A DNA stretch of 64,000 nucleotides from Actinomycetospora corticicola (GCF_013409505.1 NZ_JACCBN010000001.1:2418001-2482000), one strand, 5' to 3'; positions 23,046 to 31,327 are shown, numbered from the stretch's first letter. Numbers and translations: made by a program. Notes: generated by a model from the letters alone, not told the origin.

Positions 23046-24169
23046 CCGCCACCGCCCCCACCCGTCCGCGTCGCTTCGCGATGTCGCGGCCGGAGAAACG
23101 CTCCGTCGTCGGGATGACCGCCGTCGTGCTCCTGCTGCACGTCGTCGGCTGGGGCGTGCTGGCGGTGTTCATCGCGCCGAACGACTACGACCTCGGCGAT
23201 GCCGGGGTCTTCGGCCTGGGCCTCGGCCTGACCGCCTACCTGCTCGGCATGCGGCACGCGTTCGACGCGGATCACATCGCGGCGATCGACAACACGACGC
23301 GGAAGCTGCTGGCGGATCGGAGTGACGACGAGACCCGGCCCCGGCCGCTCACGGTCGGGTTCTGGTTCTCCCTCGGCCACTCGACGATCGTGTTCGTCCT
23401 CGTCCTGCTGCTCGGCCTCGGCGTCCGCGCGGTCGCCTCCGAGATCGGCGACGACGACTCGCCGCTCAAGGTGATCGGCGGGCTGATCGGCACCGCGGTG
23501 AGTGGCGTCTTCCTCGTGCTCATCGGCGTGATCAACCTCGTCGTGCTGATCGGGATCGTGCGGATCTTCCGGCGGATGCGGCACGGCGACTACGACGAGG
23601 CCGAGCTCGAGCGCCACCTCGACGAGCGCGGCTTCATGAACCGCTTCCTCGGGCGGGTGACCAAGGCCGTGCGCCGGCCCGGGCACATGTACCCGGTGGG
23701 CGTGCTGTTCGGCCTGGGCTTCGACACCGCGACCGAGGTGTCCCTGCTGGTCCTCGCCGGGGGCGCCGCGGCCGCGACGCTCCCCTGGTGGGCCGTGCTC
23801 GTCCTGCCGATCCTCTTCGCGGCGGGGATGAGCCTGTTCGACGCCCTCGACGGCGCCTTCATGTGCTTCGCCTACGGCTGGGCCTTCATGCGCCCGGTGC
23901 GCAAGGTCTTCTACAACATCACGATCACGTCGTTGTCGGTGGTCGTCGCGCTGGTGATCGGCCTGATCGAGCTGATCTCCATCCTCACCGACCAGCTCGA
24001 CATCGAGACCGGGCCGCTCGCGTGGATCGCGAACCTGCCCCTCGACGACGTCGGGTTCTGGATCGTCGGGCTCTTCGTCCTCGCCTGGGCCGTCGCCCTC
24101 GCCGCGTGGCGGTTCGGACGCGTGGAGGAGCGCTGGGAGAAGGGCCTGAAGTCAGTCCCGGCGGACTAG
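23042..24169 (+). CDS. NiCoT family nickel/cobalt permease (HoxN/NixA type)
   Basis: A 375-aa eight-helix permease. The NiCoT signature RHAFDADHIAAIDNTTRK (about residues 73-90) supplies the metal-binding His/Asp, followed by FSLGHSTIVF, VLFGLGFDTATE and GMSLFDALDG, all family motifs. It imports Ni2+ or Co2+. GTG 23042 overlaps the leader peptide stop; ATG 23081 is the alternative. It converges on cobF with an 18-base overlap. That context favours cobalt for cobalamin, while the promoter shared with sodA favours nickel-type control. Confidence 0.93.
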   Translation: MTATAPTRPRRFAMSRPEKRSVVGMTAVVLLLHVVGWGVLAVFIAPNDYDLGDAGVFGLGLGLTAYLLGMRHAFDADHIAAIDNTTRKLLADRSDDETRPRPLTVGFWFSLGHSTIVFVLVLLLGLGVRAVASEIGDDDSPLKVIGGLIGTAVSGVFLVLIGVINLVVLIGIVRIFRRMRHGDYDEAELERHLDERGFMNRFLGRVTKAVRRPGHMYPVGVLFGLGFDTATEVSLLVLAGGAAAATLPWWAVLVLPILFAAGMSLFDALDGAFMCFAYGWAFMRPVRKVFYNITITSLSVVVALVIGLIELISILTDQLDIETGPLAWIANLPLDDVGFWIVGLFVLAWAVALAAWRFGRVEERWEKGLKSVPAD

Positions 24170-24916
24170 GTAGGTGTCCATGATCCAGCCCTTGCGCTCC
24201 CGCAGCTCGGCGCGCGTGGACAGGATCTCGCCGCGGACGTCCCCCAGCCGCCCGCTGATCAGCGTCTCGTCGGACGTGCCGAGGTAGGCGCCCCAGTAGA
24301 CGGTCGCGTCGTCCTCCACCGCGTCGACGGCGTGCTGGTCGGCCCCGTCGAGCATGACGACGAGGTCGGCCCGCTCGGCGGGCGTTCCCGCGATGACCTG
24401 CCGCGCGGGGGTGACGACGGCGGGGCGCCCGGTGCGCGTCATCGTCACCCGGTGCGCGGCGGTGAGGGCCGAGGGGGCCGAGATCCCGGGGATCACGGTC
24501 CACTCGATCGCGACGTTCCCGCGTTCGACGATCCGCTCCACGGTGTCCACCGTGCCGTCGTAGATGCCCGGGTCGCCCCAGGCGAGCAGGGCGACGGACC
24601 CGCCGTCGGGGACCTCGGTCGAGATCAGCTCCTCGTAGAGCGCGAGGCGCGCGTCGCGCCACTCCTGCGTGGTCTGCAGGTAGCGGCCCTCCTCGGTGGT
24701 GCCACGCTCGCGGTGGGCGTCCTGACGACGGACGATGCGCGCCTGGGGCGCGAAGCGCTCGGCGATCGTGGTCCGGGCGTCGGTGAGCTCGTCGGCGGCG
24801 CCCCGCTTGTGCAGCAGCAGCACGACGTCGACCGACTCCAGGGCCTCGACGGCGTCGAGCGTGAGGTGGCCGGGCGAGCCCGCCCCGATCCCGACGACGT
24901 GGACGGTGCGACTCAC
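24152..24916 (-). CDS. cobF: Precorrin-6A synthase (deacetylating) CobF
   Basis: A 254-aa SAM-dependent methyltransferase of the cobalamin pathway. It methylates precorrin-5 at C-1 with loss of acetate. The tetrapyrrole-methylase fold starts with VHVVGIGAGSPGHLTLDAVEAL and has VALLAWGDPGIYDGT and WTVIPGISAPSALTAAHRV. ERKGWIMDTYLV near the C-terminus is the CobF-specific end. It overlaps the HhH-GPD gene by four bases (ATGA) and is convergent with the nickel/cobalt permease. No other cob genes are in the window. Confidence 0.93.
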   Translation of the reverse strand: MSRTVHVVGIGAGSPGHLTLDAVEALESVDVVLLLHKRGAADELTDARTTIAERFAPQARIVRRQDAHRERGTTEEGRYLQTTQEWRDARLALYEELISTEVPDGGSVALLAWGDPGIYDGTVDTVERIVERGNVAIEWTVIPGISAPSALTAAHRVTMTRTGRPAVVTPARQVIAGTPAERADLVVMLDGADQHAVDAVEDDATVYWGAYLGTSDETLISGRLGDVRGEILSTRAELRERKGWIMDTYLVRRD

Positions 24917-25497
24917 GCCTCGGCCTTGGCGGCCTTGGCGGCCTTCTTCTGCGCCTGCTTGAAGTCCCGGACCTCGGCGAGCGTGGTCTGGTCCACCACA
25001 TCGGCGATTGATCGCCGGGAACCCTCGTCGCCGTAGTTCCCGGCCGCCTCGCGCCAGCCGTCGGCCTCGAGGCCGAGCTGCTTGCCGAGCAGGGCGGTGA
25101 AGATCTGGGCCTTCATCGTGCCCCAGCCGGGCAGGGCGTTGAGCCGCTTGAACACGTCGCGGCCGTCGGCGGCCTCGGTCCAGATCCGGGTGACGTCGCC
25201 GCTGTAGTCCTCGACGATCGTGCGGCAGATCGCCTGCACGCGCTCGGCCATGGACTTCGGGTAGCGGTGGACCGCCGGCGGGCCGGTGAAGGCGGCGACG
25301 AGTTCGTCGTGGTCGTACTCCGCGATCTTCTCGGCCGTGAGCTCGCCGATCCGCTCGGTCAGCAGGGCCGGCCCGGCGAACGCGCGCTCCATCGGGAACT
25401 GCTGGTCGAGCACCATCCCGATGAGCAGCGCGAGCGGGTTCTGCGAGAGGACCTCGTCGGCCTCCGGGTCCTGGGCGAGGGTCAGCTGCGGTGCCAC
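24913..25497 (-). CDS. HhH-GPD family base-excision repair protein
   Basis: A 194-aa protein with the actinobacterial HhH-GPD pattern: LTLAQDPEADEVLSQNPLAL, GMVLDQQFPMERAFAGP, and a helix-hairpin-helix region near LNALPGWGTMKAQIF. The catalytic Asp expected after the hairpin in true glycosylases is not obvious, so enzymatic activity is uncertain. A Lys/Ala-rich tail (QAQKKAAKAAKAEA) may bind DNA. GTG 25497 is chosen because homologues start at this point. It is coupled to cobF (ATGA) and lies five bases after the GNAT gene on the same strand. Confidence 0.85.
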   Translation of the reverse strand: MAPQLTLAQDPEADEVLSQNPLALLIGMVLDQQFPMERAFAGPALLTERIGELTAEKIAEYDHDELVAAFTGPPAVHRYPKSMAERVQAICRTIVEDYSGDVTRIWTEAADGRDVFKRLNALPGWGTMKAQIFTALLGKQLGLEADGWREAAGNYGDEGSRRSIADVVDQTTLAEVRDFKQAQKKAAKAAKAEA

Positions 25498-25502
25498 GTC
25501 GC

Positions 25503-26030
25503 TCAGCCTAGGGGCTTGCGCAGGACCGCGAACCGGAAGTCGTCGCCGCGCGGGAACCCGACGCCGGGCTCGCCGTACGGGAACGGCTTCGTCTCCCCCG
25601 TGCGCACGTAGCCCCGCCGCTCGTACCAGGCGATCAGCTCGGCGCGCCGGTCGATGACGTAGAGCTCCATCGTCGTCGCGCCCGCCGTGCGCGCGTACTC
25701 CTCGGCGGCGGCCTGCAGTGCCTTGCCCAGCCCCGAGCCCTGTTGGTCCGGACGGACCGCGAACATCCCGAACGACGCGACCTCCTCGCCGGCCCGGTGG
25801 GTCACGGCGCAACACCCGTCGTGGTCGCCGGCCACCAGGACGTGGATGCCGGGGTCGGCGAGGTCGGCCGCCAGCAGCTCCCGGGTGGTGCGCGGCCCGT
25901 CGATCAGCTCCGCCTCGGTGGTCCAGCCGACCTGTCCACCCTCCCCGCGATATGCGGCGTGGACGAGTTCGAGGAGGGCGTCGGCGTCCTCGGCGACGGC
26001 GGGACGGATCGTGAGCGGGGCACTGGTCAC
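25503..26030 (-). CDS. GNAT family N-acetyltransferase
   Basis: A 175-aa single-domain acetyltransferase. IRPAVAEDADALLELV opens the fold; the acetyl-CoA-binding motif A is FAVRPDQQGSGLGKALQ (about residues 94-110) and motif B is AWYERRGYVRTGETK. The acceptor is unknown. It heads the strand run GNAT, HhH-GPD, cobF and is preceded by the 358-base repeat-rich gap. Confidence 0.88.
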   Translation of the reverse strand: MTSAPLTIRPAVAEDADALLELVHAAYRGEGGQVGWTTEAELIDGPRTTRELLAADLADPGIHVLVAGDHDGCCAVTHRAGEEVASFGMFAVRPDQQGSGLGKALQAAAEEYARTAGATTMELYVIDRRAELIAWYERRGYVRTGETKPFPYGEPGVGFPRGDDFRFAVLRKPLG

Positions 26031-26174
26031 GGCGTGCAGTCTGCGCCCGACGCCCGGACGAGGTCACGGGCGGAATCGCGTCGCGTGCCGCACACCGGTC
26101 AGTGGCCCGGGCGATCGGGAGGGGCGCTCCGCCCCCGCGCGTCGCGCACAGGGTGTCGCGATCCCGCGATTCCA

Positions 26175-26232
26175 CGAGGTGCACACCAGGCATCCCGAGG
26201 AGCCCGTGAACCTGCCCCACGTCACTCTCGCG
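26175..26232. repeat. Imperfect palindromic repeat, copy B
   Basis: Left arm CGAGGTGCACACCAGGCA (26175-26192) and right arm with CCTGCCCCACGTCACTCTCG (26211-26232). Same family as 13719-13777 and 26257-26315. Confidence 0.6.
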
Positions 26233-26256
26233 AACGCCGCGCCCGCTGGCTCGTCC

Positions 26257-26315
26257 GCGAGAGTGACACCAGGCAGCCCCGACAGCCCGCCGACCTGCCC
26301 CACGTACACCTCGCG
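26257..26315. repeat. Imperfect palindromic repeat, copy C
   Basis: Left arm GCGAGAGTGACACCAGGCAG (26257-26276) and right arm with CCTGCCCCACGTACACCTCG (26294-26315). Tandem to copy B, 24 bases apart. Confidence 0.6.
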
Positions 26316-26388
26316 CCGGGGGCGGCACGCCGCCGGACCTCGCCCCACCGTGTGCGCGACGCAATGCGCACCCGTCGTCGGGACGGCG

Positions 26389-27138
26389 TCAGACCCGCTC
26401 GAGCTGCCCGAGACCGCGGTCGACGTCGGCGGGGGTCCGCCCGATCACCGGGAGCCCCCGCAGGTAGAGCGCGATCCCCCGGCGACGGATGGCGAGCGAG
26501 ACCCGGTGGGTGACGAACGGGTGCCGCAGCACCGCGCGCAGCACCACGCGGCGGGTCGCCGCGCGCCTCGTCCCGCGCATGGTCGCGACGAAGGCCGTCG
26601 CGAGCCCGCCGTCGGGACCCTCGCGGCGGAGCACCACCGTGGCCGACAGCGTCTCCCCCGGCTCGGGCACCTTCATCCGGTACTCGCCGTCGACGGGGAA
26701 GAACGGGGAGACGTAGAAATCCTTGTCCACGCGCGCCCGGCCGGCGTCGTCGACGTCGAGCAGGTAGTGGTGCCGCCCGCCGTAGGTGTTGTGGACCTCC
26801 GCGACCACGGCGCTCAACGAGCCCGTCGACGAGTAGGCCCAGTAGAGCGAGATCGGGTTGAAGACGTACCCGAACGTCCGGGGGTGGGCGAGCATCAGCA
26901 CGCGGGCCGGGCGCTCCCGACCCTGCGCCGCGAGGAACGCGTCGAGGTTCTCGCGGATGGAGCGGGCGGGATCACCGAGGTGGTCGGCGCCCCGGAACGA
27001 GACCCCCGCGGCCCGGAGGAGACGACCCCGCGGCAGGTCGTCCAGGTCCACCAGCCACAGGTACATGCGGTGGGTGAAGGCGTCCTCGAGCGTCTGCGAC
27101 CGTCGGTGGTCGACCAGCACCTCGTAGAGGGAGGTCAC
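26389..27138 (-). CDS. DUF1365 domain protein
   Basis: A 249-aa protein of the DUF1365 family: TSLYEVLVDHRRS, LMLAHPRTFGYVFNPISLYW, VAEVHNTYGGRHHYLL and KDFYVSPFFPVDGEYRMK are its conserved blocks. The biochemical role is not established. It is nearly always next to an amine-oxidase-like flavoprotein, as here, and often next to a CFA-type methyltransferase, suggesting fatty-acid modification. GTG 27138 overlaps the flavoprotein stop (GTGA). Confidence 0.88.
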   Translation of the reverse strand: MTSLYEVLVDHRRSQTLEDAFTHRMYLWLVDLDDLPRGRLLRAAGVSFRGADHLGDPARSIRENLDAFLAAQGRERPARVLMLAHPRTFGYVFNPISLYWAYSSTGSLSAVVAEVHNTYGGRHHYLLDVDDAGRARVDKDFYVSPFFPVDGEYRMKVPEPGETLSATVVLRREGPDGGLATAFVATMRGTRRAATRRVVLRAVLRHPFVTHRVSLAIRRRGIALYLRGLPVIGRTPADVDRGLGQLERV

Positions 27139-28379
27139 CACGCCACCCCGAGCGAGGCCGCCGCGCGCACGCCCGAGGCGCAGCCGTCCTCGTGGAACCC
27201 CCAGCCGTGGTACGCGCCGGCGAAGGCGATCCGGCCGTCGTTCAGGCCCGGCAGCTGCTTCTGCGCCGCCACCGAGGCCGGGGTGTAGGCCGGGTGCTCG
27301 TAGTCCATCCGCGCGATGACCGTCGAGGGGTCGACGCGGTCGGTCGCGTTCAGGGTCACGACGTAGGTCTCGGGGGTCTCGAGCCGCATGAGGCGGGACA
27401 TGTCGTAGCTGACCAGCACGCGGTCCTCGCCCGGGACGCGCAGCAGGTTCCACGACGCCCGCGCGGCCGGGGCCTTCGGCAGGATCGACGTGTCGGTGTG
27501 CAGCCAGGTCTCGTTGGCCGAGTACTCGAAGGCGCCGAGCACGGCCTGCTCGGCGGACGTCGGGGCGGCGAGCATCGACAGCGCGGTGGGCGCGTGGGTG
27601 GCGATCACGACGCGGTCGAACGGGTGCGCCACGTCCGCGTCGTCCCGGACCTCGAAGCCCTCGCCGACGCGGGCGACGGCGCGCACCGGCGTCGACACCT
27701 CCACCGCCGACAGTCCCTTCGCGGCCTTCTCGACGTAGCGGGCCGATCCGCCGACCACGGTCTTCCACTGGTGCGACCCGCTGACCGAGAGCAGCCCGTG
27801 GTTCGCGAGGAACGCGAACAGGTAGCGCGCCGGGTACTGCATCGACAGCTCCGCACCGGACGACCAGACCGCCGAGACCACCGGCACCGCGAACGTGTCG
27901 ACGAAGTACCGGGAGAAGCGGTTCGTCCGCAGGAACTCGCCGAACGTGACCTCCTCGGCGAGCTCGGTGTGTCCGTCGAGCACCCGCCGGGCGGCACGGT
28001 GGAAGCGCAGCACCTCGGCGAGCATCGCGAGGTGGCGCGGGTTCGCGAGGTTGCGCCGCTGCGCGAAGAGACCGGCCGCACCGCGTGCCCCGGCGTACTC
28101 CAGGCCGGTCGCGTCGTCGCGCACGCTCATCGACATCTCGGAGTCCTGCGTGGCCACGCCGAGCTCACCGAACAGGCGGATGAGGTTCGGGTAGGTCGCG
28201 TGGTTGTGGACGATGAAGCCCGAGTCGACGCTGACGTCCGGCAGGTCGTGGGTGTGCGCGTGCCCACCGAGGCGCGACTCGGCCTCGAAGAGCGTGACGT
28301 CGTGCGCGCGCTGCAGGACGTAGGCGGCCGTCAGGCCGGACACACCGGCCCCGATCACGGCGACGCGTTCCCGGGACAC
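27135..28379 (-). CDS. FAD-dependent amine-oxidase-like oxidoreductase
   Basis: A 414-aa flavoprotein. RERVAVIGAGVSGLTAAYVL is the dinucleotide-binding motif, EAESRLGGHAHT follows the second strand, and the C-terminal FAD contact reads IAFAGAYHGWGFHEDG. It is of the NAD/FAD-binding amine-oxidase type associated with DUF1365 and CFA-like methyltransferases, and may act on membrane fatty acyl chains; this is inference. GTG 28379 has GAGGAG six bases upstream. It lies ten bases after the alpha/beta hydrolase stop and is coupled to DUF1365. Confidence 0.88.
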   Translation of the reverse strand: MSRERVAVIGAGVSGLTAAYVLQRAHDVTLFEAESRLGGHAHTHDLPDVSVDSGFIVHNHATYPNLIRLFGELGVATQDSEMSMSVRDDATGLEYAGARGAAGLFAQRRNLANPRHLAMLAEVLRFHRAARRVLDGHTELAEEVTFGEFLRTNRFSRYFVDTFAVPVVSAVWSSGAELSMQYPARYLFAFLANHGLLSVSGSHQWKTVVGGSARYVEKAAKGLSAVEVSTPVRAVARVGEGFEVRDDADVAHPFDRVVIATHAPTALSMLAAPTSAEQAVLGAFEYSANETWLHTDTSILPKAPAARASWNLLRVPGEDRVLVSYDMSRLMRLETPETYVVTLNATDRVDPSTVIARMDYEHPAYTPASVAAQKQLPGLNDGRIAFAGAYHGWGFHEDGCASGVRAAASLGVAW

Positions 28380-28389
28380 GGGCGACTCC

Positions 28390-29100
28390 TCAGACGGTCG
28401 GGGCGGAGAGCGGGACGGACAGGCCCTCGGGGGCACCGGCCGCCATCGCGTTCGCGACGGCGGGCTCGAACGGTTCGAGGCCGAGTGCGGCCAGCGCGAA
28501 CCGTGCGGTCAGCCGGTGCCAGTCCCCCGCCCGACGCAGCATCGCGTGGCCGTCGCCGTGCACGTCGAACCGGGCCACCCGGTCGCTGACCGTCGACACC
28601 TGCCGCGCGAACCACAACGAGGAGCGCGGGTCGGTCATGCGCTCGCGGTCGCCGTGCGCGACGAGCAGCGTCTGCCCCCGCAGGTGCTCCCACGGCTCGT
28701 TCCGCTCGATCCACGGCGCCAGCGCGGCGATCCCGACGACGTTCGGGTCGTCCCCCACCCGCAGCGCGGCCCGCGCACCCATGGAGTGGCCGACGAGCAC
28801 CACCCGCACGTCCGCACCGTGACGGCGGCGCAGCTCGTCGAGGGCCCAGCGGGCGTCGACGACCGGGTCGAGGTCGGGCGCGTTCCAGCCCCGGACGCGG
28901 TAGCGCAGCAGCTGGGTGTCCACCCCGCGCCGCGCCCCGACCCGGGCCACGGCCTGCCCGAACGGCACCATCCGCACGTGGGAGAGCAGGAACCCGCCGG
29001 CGCCCTGGTGCCCGTCGGGCCGCCCACCGTGGAGCACGAGGACGGCACCGGCACGGCCGTCCCCGTGCGGGGACGCGGCTTCGAGGCGAGGAAGGCTCAC
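28390..29100 (-). CDS. Alpha/beta hydrolase
   Basis: A 236-aa alpha/beta hydrolase. The oxyanion region is VLVLHGGRPDG, the nucleophile elbow GHSMGARAAL (Ser about residue 105), and the His likely HGDGHAMLR. The substrate is unknown. GTG 29100 is the only start before the first strand, though a GGGGGA abuts it with unusually short spacing. It precedes the flavoprotein and DUF1365 genes on the same strand with minimal spacing, so it may belong to the same lipid-related operon. Confidence 0.83.
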   Translation of the reverse strand: MSLPRLEAASPHGDGRAGAVLVLHGGRPDGHQGAGGFLLSHVRMVPFGQAVARVGARRGVDTQLLRYRVRGWNAPDLDPVVDARWALDELRRRHGADVRVVLVGHSMGARAALRVGDDPNVVGIAALAPWIERNEPWEHLRGQTLLVAHGDRERMTDPRSSLWFARQVSTVSDRVARFDVHGDGHAMLRRAGDWHRLTARFALAALGLEPFEPAVANAMAAGAPEGLSVPLSAPTV

Positions 29101-29156
29101 TCCCCCATCTTCGGCCCCTTCCTGACGCCGGGTCGGTGCCGGTGGTGAGGGTCGGA

Positions 29157-30098
29157 TCACGGTTGCGGGCGGGTGGCGGCCGTGGCGAGGTCGGCCAGGT
29201 CCGCGGCGCGCAGCCCGGGCCAGCCGTGCACCCGGTCGCGCCACTCCGCCCGCAGCGACGACCCGCCGTGCGCGGCCCCGAGCAGCGCCCCGGCGATCGC
29301 GGCGACCGTGTCGGTGTCCCCGCCGCCGCGGACCGCCGCGAACAGACCGTCCTCGGTGTCCGAGGCCTGCGCCACGGCCGCCCACGCCCCCTGCAGCGCG
29401 GCGACCACCCAGCCGTTGTGCGACGCATAGGCCGCGGGGCCGAGCCGGGCCGCCTCCTCGAGACGGGGGATCCAGTGCCGGGCGGAGTCGTCGCGCAGGT
29501 GGTGGATCCGGGCCGCGACGTCGGGCCCGCCGGTGTGGATCGCCGCGTCGATCGCCAGGCACCAGATCGCGCAGGCCTCCCCCGCCTCCGGGTCCCAGTG
29601 CGTCAGCACGCTCACCGCCGTCGCGGCCTCGACGATCGCGACCGGGTCACCGAGGTGGGCGAGGGCGACGGGGGCCGTCCGCATCAACGACCCGTTGCCG
29701 CCGCTGCGCCCGGTCCGCCGGTGCAGCTCGAGCGCGCGCCGCCGCAGCCGGTCCGCCGAGCCCGGTCCCGGCTCCTGCCCGCGGAGCACCGACGCGGTCT
29801 GCGTGCCGATGTCCGCGGGCCCCTGCCGGTACCACCCGATGAACCCGTCGGCGATCGCGTCCAGGGCCTCATCGCTGCGCAGGTCCGCCCCGGTCGCGGC
29901 GACGCGGGCGATCACCGACGCCATCTCGGTGTCGTCGCTCCACTGGCCGGGTGCGTACCCGCCGAGGCCGCCGCCGAGCATCGCGGGCTCGCCGTCGAGG
30001 CGCCGGGAGCCGTACTCGTAGGGGACGCCGAGCGCGTCCCCGACGGCGCCGCCCTGCAACGTCCCGATGATGCGGTCCACGTGCTGCTCCAGCGTCAT
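29157..30098 (-). CDS. ADP-ribosylglycohydrolase family protein
   Basis: A 313-aa all-helical DraG/ARH-type hydrolase. Metal-ligand motifs are GAVGDALGVPYE, GQWSDDTEMA and GGDTDTVAAIAGALLGA, so the two-magnesium site is intact. The family removes ADP-ribose from proteins or small molecules. ATG 30098 has GGAG six bases upstream; ATG 30110 is the alternative and overlaps the inverted repeat TTAGC-N10-GCTAA. It is divergent from an NrtR-type regulator that normally senses ADP-ribose, suggesting a joint role in NAD/ADP-ribose turnover. Confidence 0.9.
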   Translation of the reverse strand: MTLEQHVDRIIGTLQGGAVGDALGVPYEYGSRRLDGEPAMLGGGLGGYAPGQWSDDTEMASVIARVAATGADLRSDEALDAIADGFIGWYRQGPADIGTQTASVLRGQEPGPGSADRLRRRALELHRRTGRSGGNGSLMRTAPVALAHLGDPVAIVEAATAVSVLTHWDPEAGEACAIWCLAIDAAIHTGGPDVAARIHHLRDDSARHWIPRLEEAARLGPAAYASHNGWVVAALQGAWAAVAQASDTEDGLFAAVRGGGDTDTVAAIAGALLGAAHGGSSLRAEWRDRVHGWPGLRAADLADLATAATRPQP

Positions 30099-30109
30099 CG
30101 GCGTCTCCA

Positions 30110-30129
30110 TTAGCTCGTTCCTGCGCTAA
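30110..30129. promoter_or_regulatory. Candidate NrtR operator
   Basis: Inverted repeat TTAGC (30110-30114), ten bases, GCTAA (30125-30129). The motif CTGCGCTAA occurs here (30121-30129) and again at 30147-30155. It lies between the divergent ADP-ribosylglycohydrolase and NrtR genes. Confidence 0.5.
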
Positions 30130-30158
30130 TCGAGATAAGAGCACGTCTGCGCTAACCT
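30130..30158 (+). promoter_or_regulatory. Leaderless promoter of the NrtR-type gene
   Basis: TCGAGA (30130-30135), 17 bases, TAACCT (30153-30158), then seven bases to GTG 30166. The -10 overlaps the second CTGCGCTAA copy, so a repressor bound there would block transcription. Confidence 0.5.
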
Positions 30159-30165
30159 GTCCAGC

Positions 30166-30852
30166 GTGTGGCGCGACGAGACCGGCCGGAGCCTGGCGGA
30201 CTACCCGCACCCGTCGGTCGCGGTCGACGTCGCCCTGCTGACCGTGGTCGACGGCGCGCTGCACGTCGCCCTGCACCGCCGCGCGGGACACGCGGCGGGC
30301 GAGCTCGCGCTGCCCGGGACGTTCGTGCGGATCGACGAGACCCTCGCCGCCGCCGCCCTGCGGGCCCTGCGCGAGCACCTCGGCGTCAGCGGTCGCTCCC
30401 CCGAACAGCTGCGCGTGTTCGACGACCCCGCACGCGACGACCGCGGCCGGGTCCTCGCCGTGGCCCACGTGGACCTGGTCGACGCGGAGATGCTGCCCAC
30501 CGGTACGGAGACCGCCGCGGTCGACCGGTGCCCGACGCTCGCCTTCGACCACGACGCGATGGTCGCCGCGGCGGCCGAGCACGTCCGGGCCCGGCACCGC
30601 CGCGGGCCGGACCCCGCGGGCCTGCTCGGTCGGGCGTTCACGCTGGCCGAGCTGCAGGGCCTGCACGAGGCCGTGCTGGGCGGGCCGCTGCCGAAGGACA
30701 CCTTCCGCCGGCACGTGCTCGCCCACCTGGAGCCGACCGGCGAGGTCCGCACGGGCACCGTCGGGAAGCCGGCCCGGCTCTACCGACGAACCGCACCGGG
30801 GGTCCGGACGAACGCGCACGGACACCAGCCGTCACGAAGGGGAACCCACTGA
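30166..30852 (+). CDS. nrtR: NrtR-like Nudix transcriptional regulator
   Basis: A 228-aa regulator: a Nudix domain (residues about 12-140) and a C-terminal winged helix (about 150-215; FTLAELQGLHEAVLGGPLPK, then FRRHVLAHLEPTG). The Nudix box (GTFVRIDETLAAAALRALRE) has lost the catalytic Glu pair, as in NrtR, where the domain senses ADP-ribose instead of hydrolysing it. It is expected to repress NAD-metabolism genes; the divergent ADP-ribosylglycohydrolase is the obvious target. GTG start is leaderless. The stop overlaps the peroxiredoxin ATG by one base. Confidence 0.85.
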   Translation: MWRDETGRSLADYPHPSVAVDVALLTVVDGALHVALHRRAGHAAGELALPGTFVRIDETLAAAALRALREHLGVSGRSPEQLRVFDDPARDDRGRVLAVAHVDLVDAEMLPTGTETAAVDRCPTLAFDHDAMVAAAAEHVRARHRRGPDPAGLLGRAFTLAELQGLHEAVLGGPLPKDTFRRHVLAHLEPTGEVRTGTVGKPARLYRRTAPGVRTNAHGHQPSRRGTH

Positions 30853-31313
30853 TGAAGGCCGGAGACACCGCGCCCGACTTCTCGCTCGCCGACGACACCG
30901 GGGCCACCCGGACACTGTCGGAGCTGCTGACGAACGGGCCCGTGGTCCTGTTCTTCTACCCGCTCGCCAGCTCGGGCGGCTGCACTCAGGAGAGCTGCCA
31001 CTTCCGGGACCTGGCGACGGAGTTCGCCGAGGTCGGGGCCCAGCGCGTGGGGATCAGCGCGGACTCGGTGGAGAAGCAGCACACGTTCTCCCAGGCGAAC
31101 TCGTTCGACTACCCGCTGCTCTCGGACCCGAAGGGCGAGGTCGCGAAGAAGTTCGACGCCAAGCGCTCGTGGCTGCCGGTGCTGCCGATCAAGCGGAAGA
31201 CCTTCGTCATCGACACCGACCGCACGGTGCTCGAGGTGATCACCGGCGAGATGAAGTTCGACGAGCACGCCGACTCCGCGCTGACGGTCCTGCGCAAGCG
31301 TCGCGAGAACTGA
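30852..31313 (+). CDS. Peroxiredoxin (BCP/AhpE type)
   Basis: A 153-aa thiol peroxidase. The opening MKAGDTAPDFSLADDTG and FFYPLASSGGCTQESCHFRD carry the peroxidatic Cys and a second Cys four residues later, the BCP spacing. GISADSVEKQHTFSQANS is the conserved follow-up. It reduces hydroperoxides using thioredoxin or a mycothiol-linked partner. ATG follows AGGGG and overlaps the nrtR stop. A strong terminator follows. Confidence 0.92.
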   Translation: MKAGDTAPDFSLADDTGATRTLSELLTNGPVVLFFYPLASSGGCTQESCHFRDLATEFAEVGAQRVGISADSVEKQHTFSQANSFDYPLLSDPKGEVAKKFDAKRSWLPVLPIKRKTFVIDTDRTVLEVITGEMKFDEHADSALTVLRKRREN

Positions 31314-31327
31314 GTCCCACCCGTCCT

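Larger units (their letters stand above)
26031..26388. other. Gene-free, palindrome-rich intergenic region
   Basis: No coding sequence is supported. It contains two palindromic repeats (26175-26232, 26257-26315) and a hairpin-like GGGGCG...CGCCCC near 26135. The whole is bracketed by gapped inverted repeats at 26075-26099 and 26347-26365. It separates the GNAT gene from the end of the DUF1365 gene. Confidence 0.6.
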
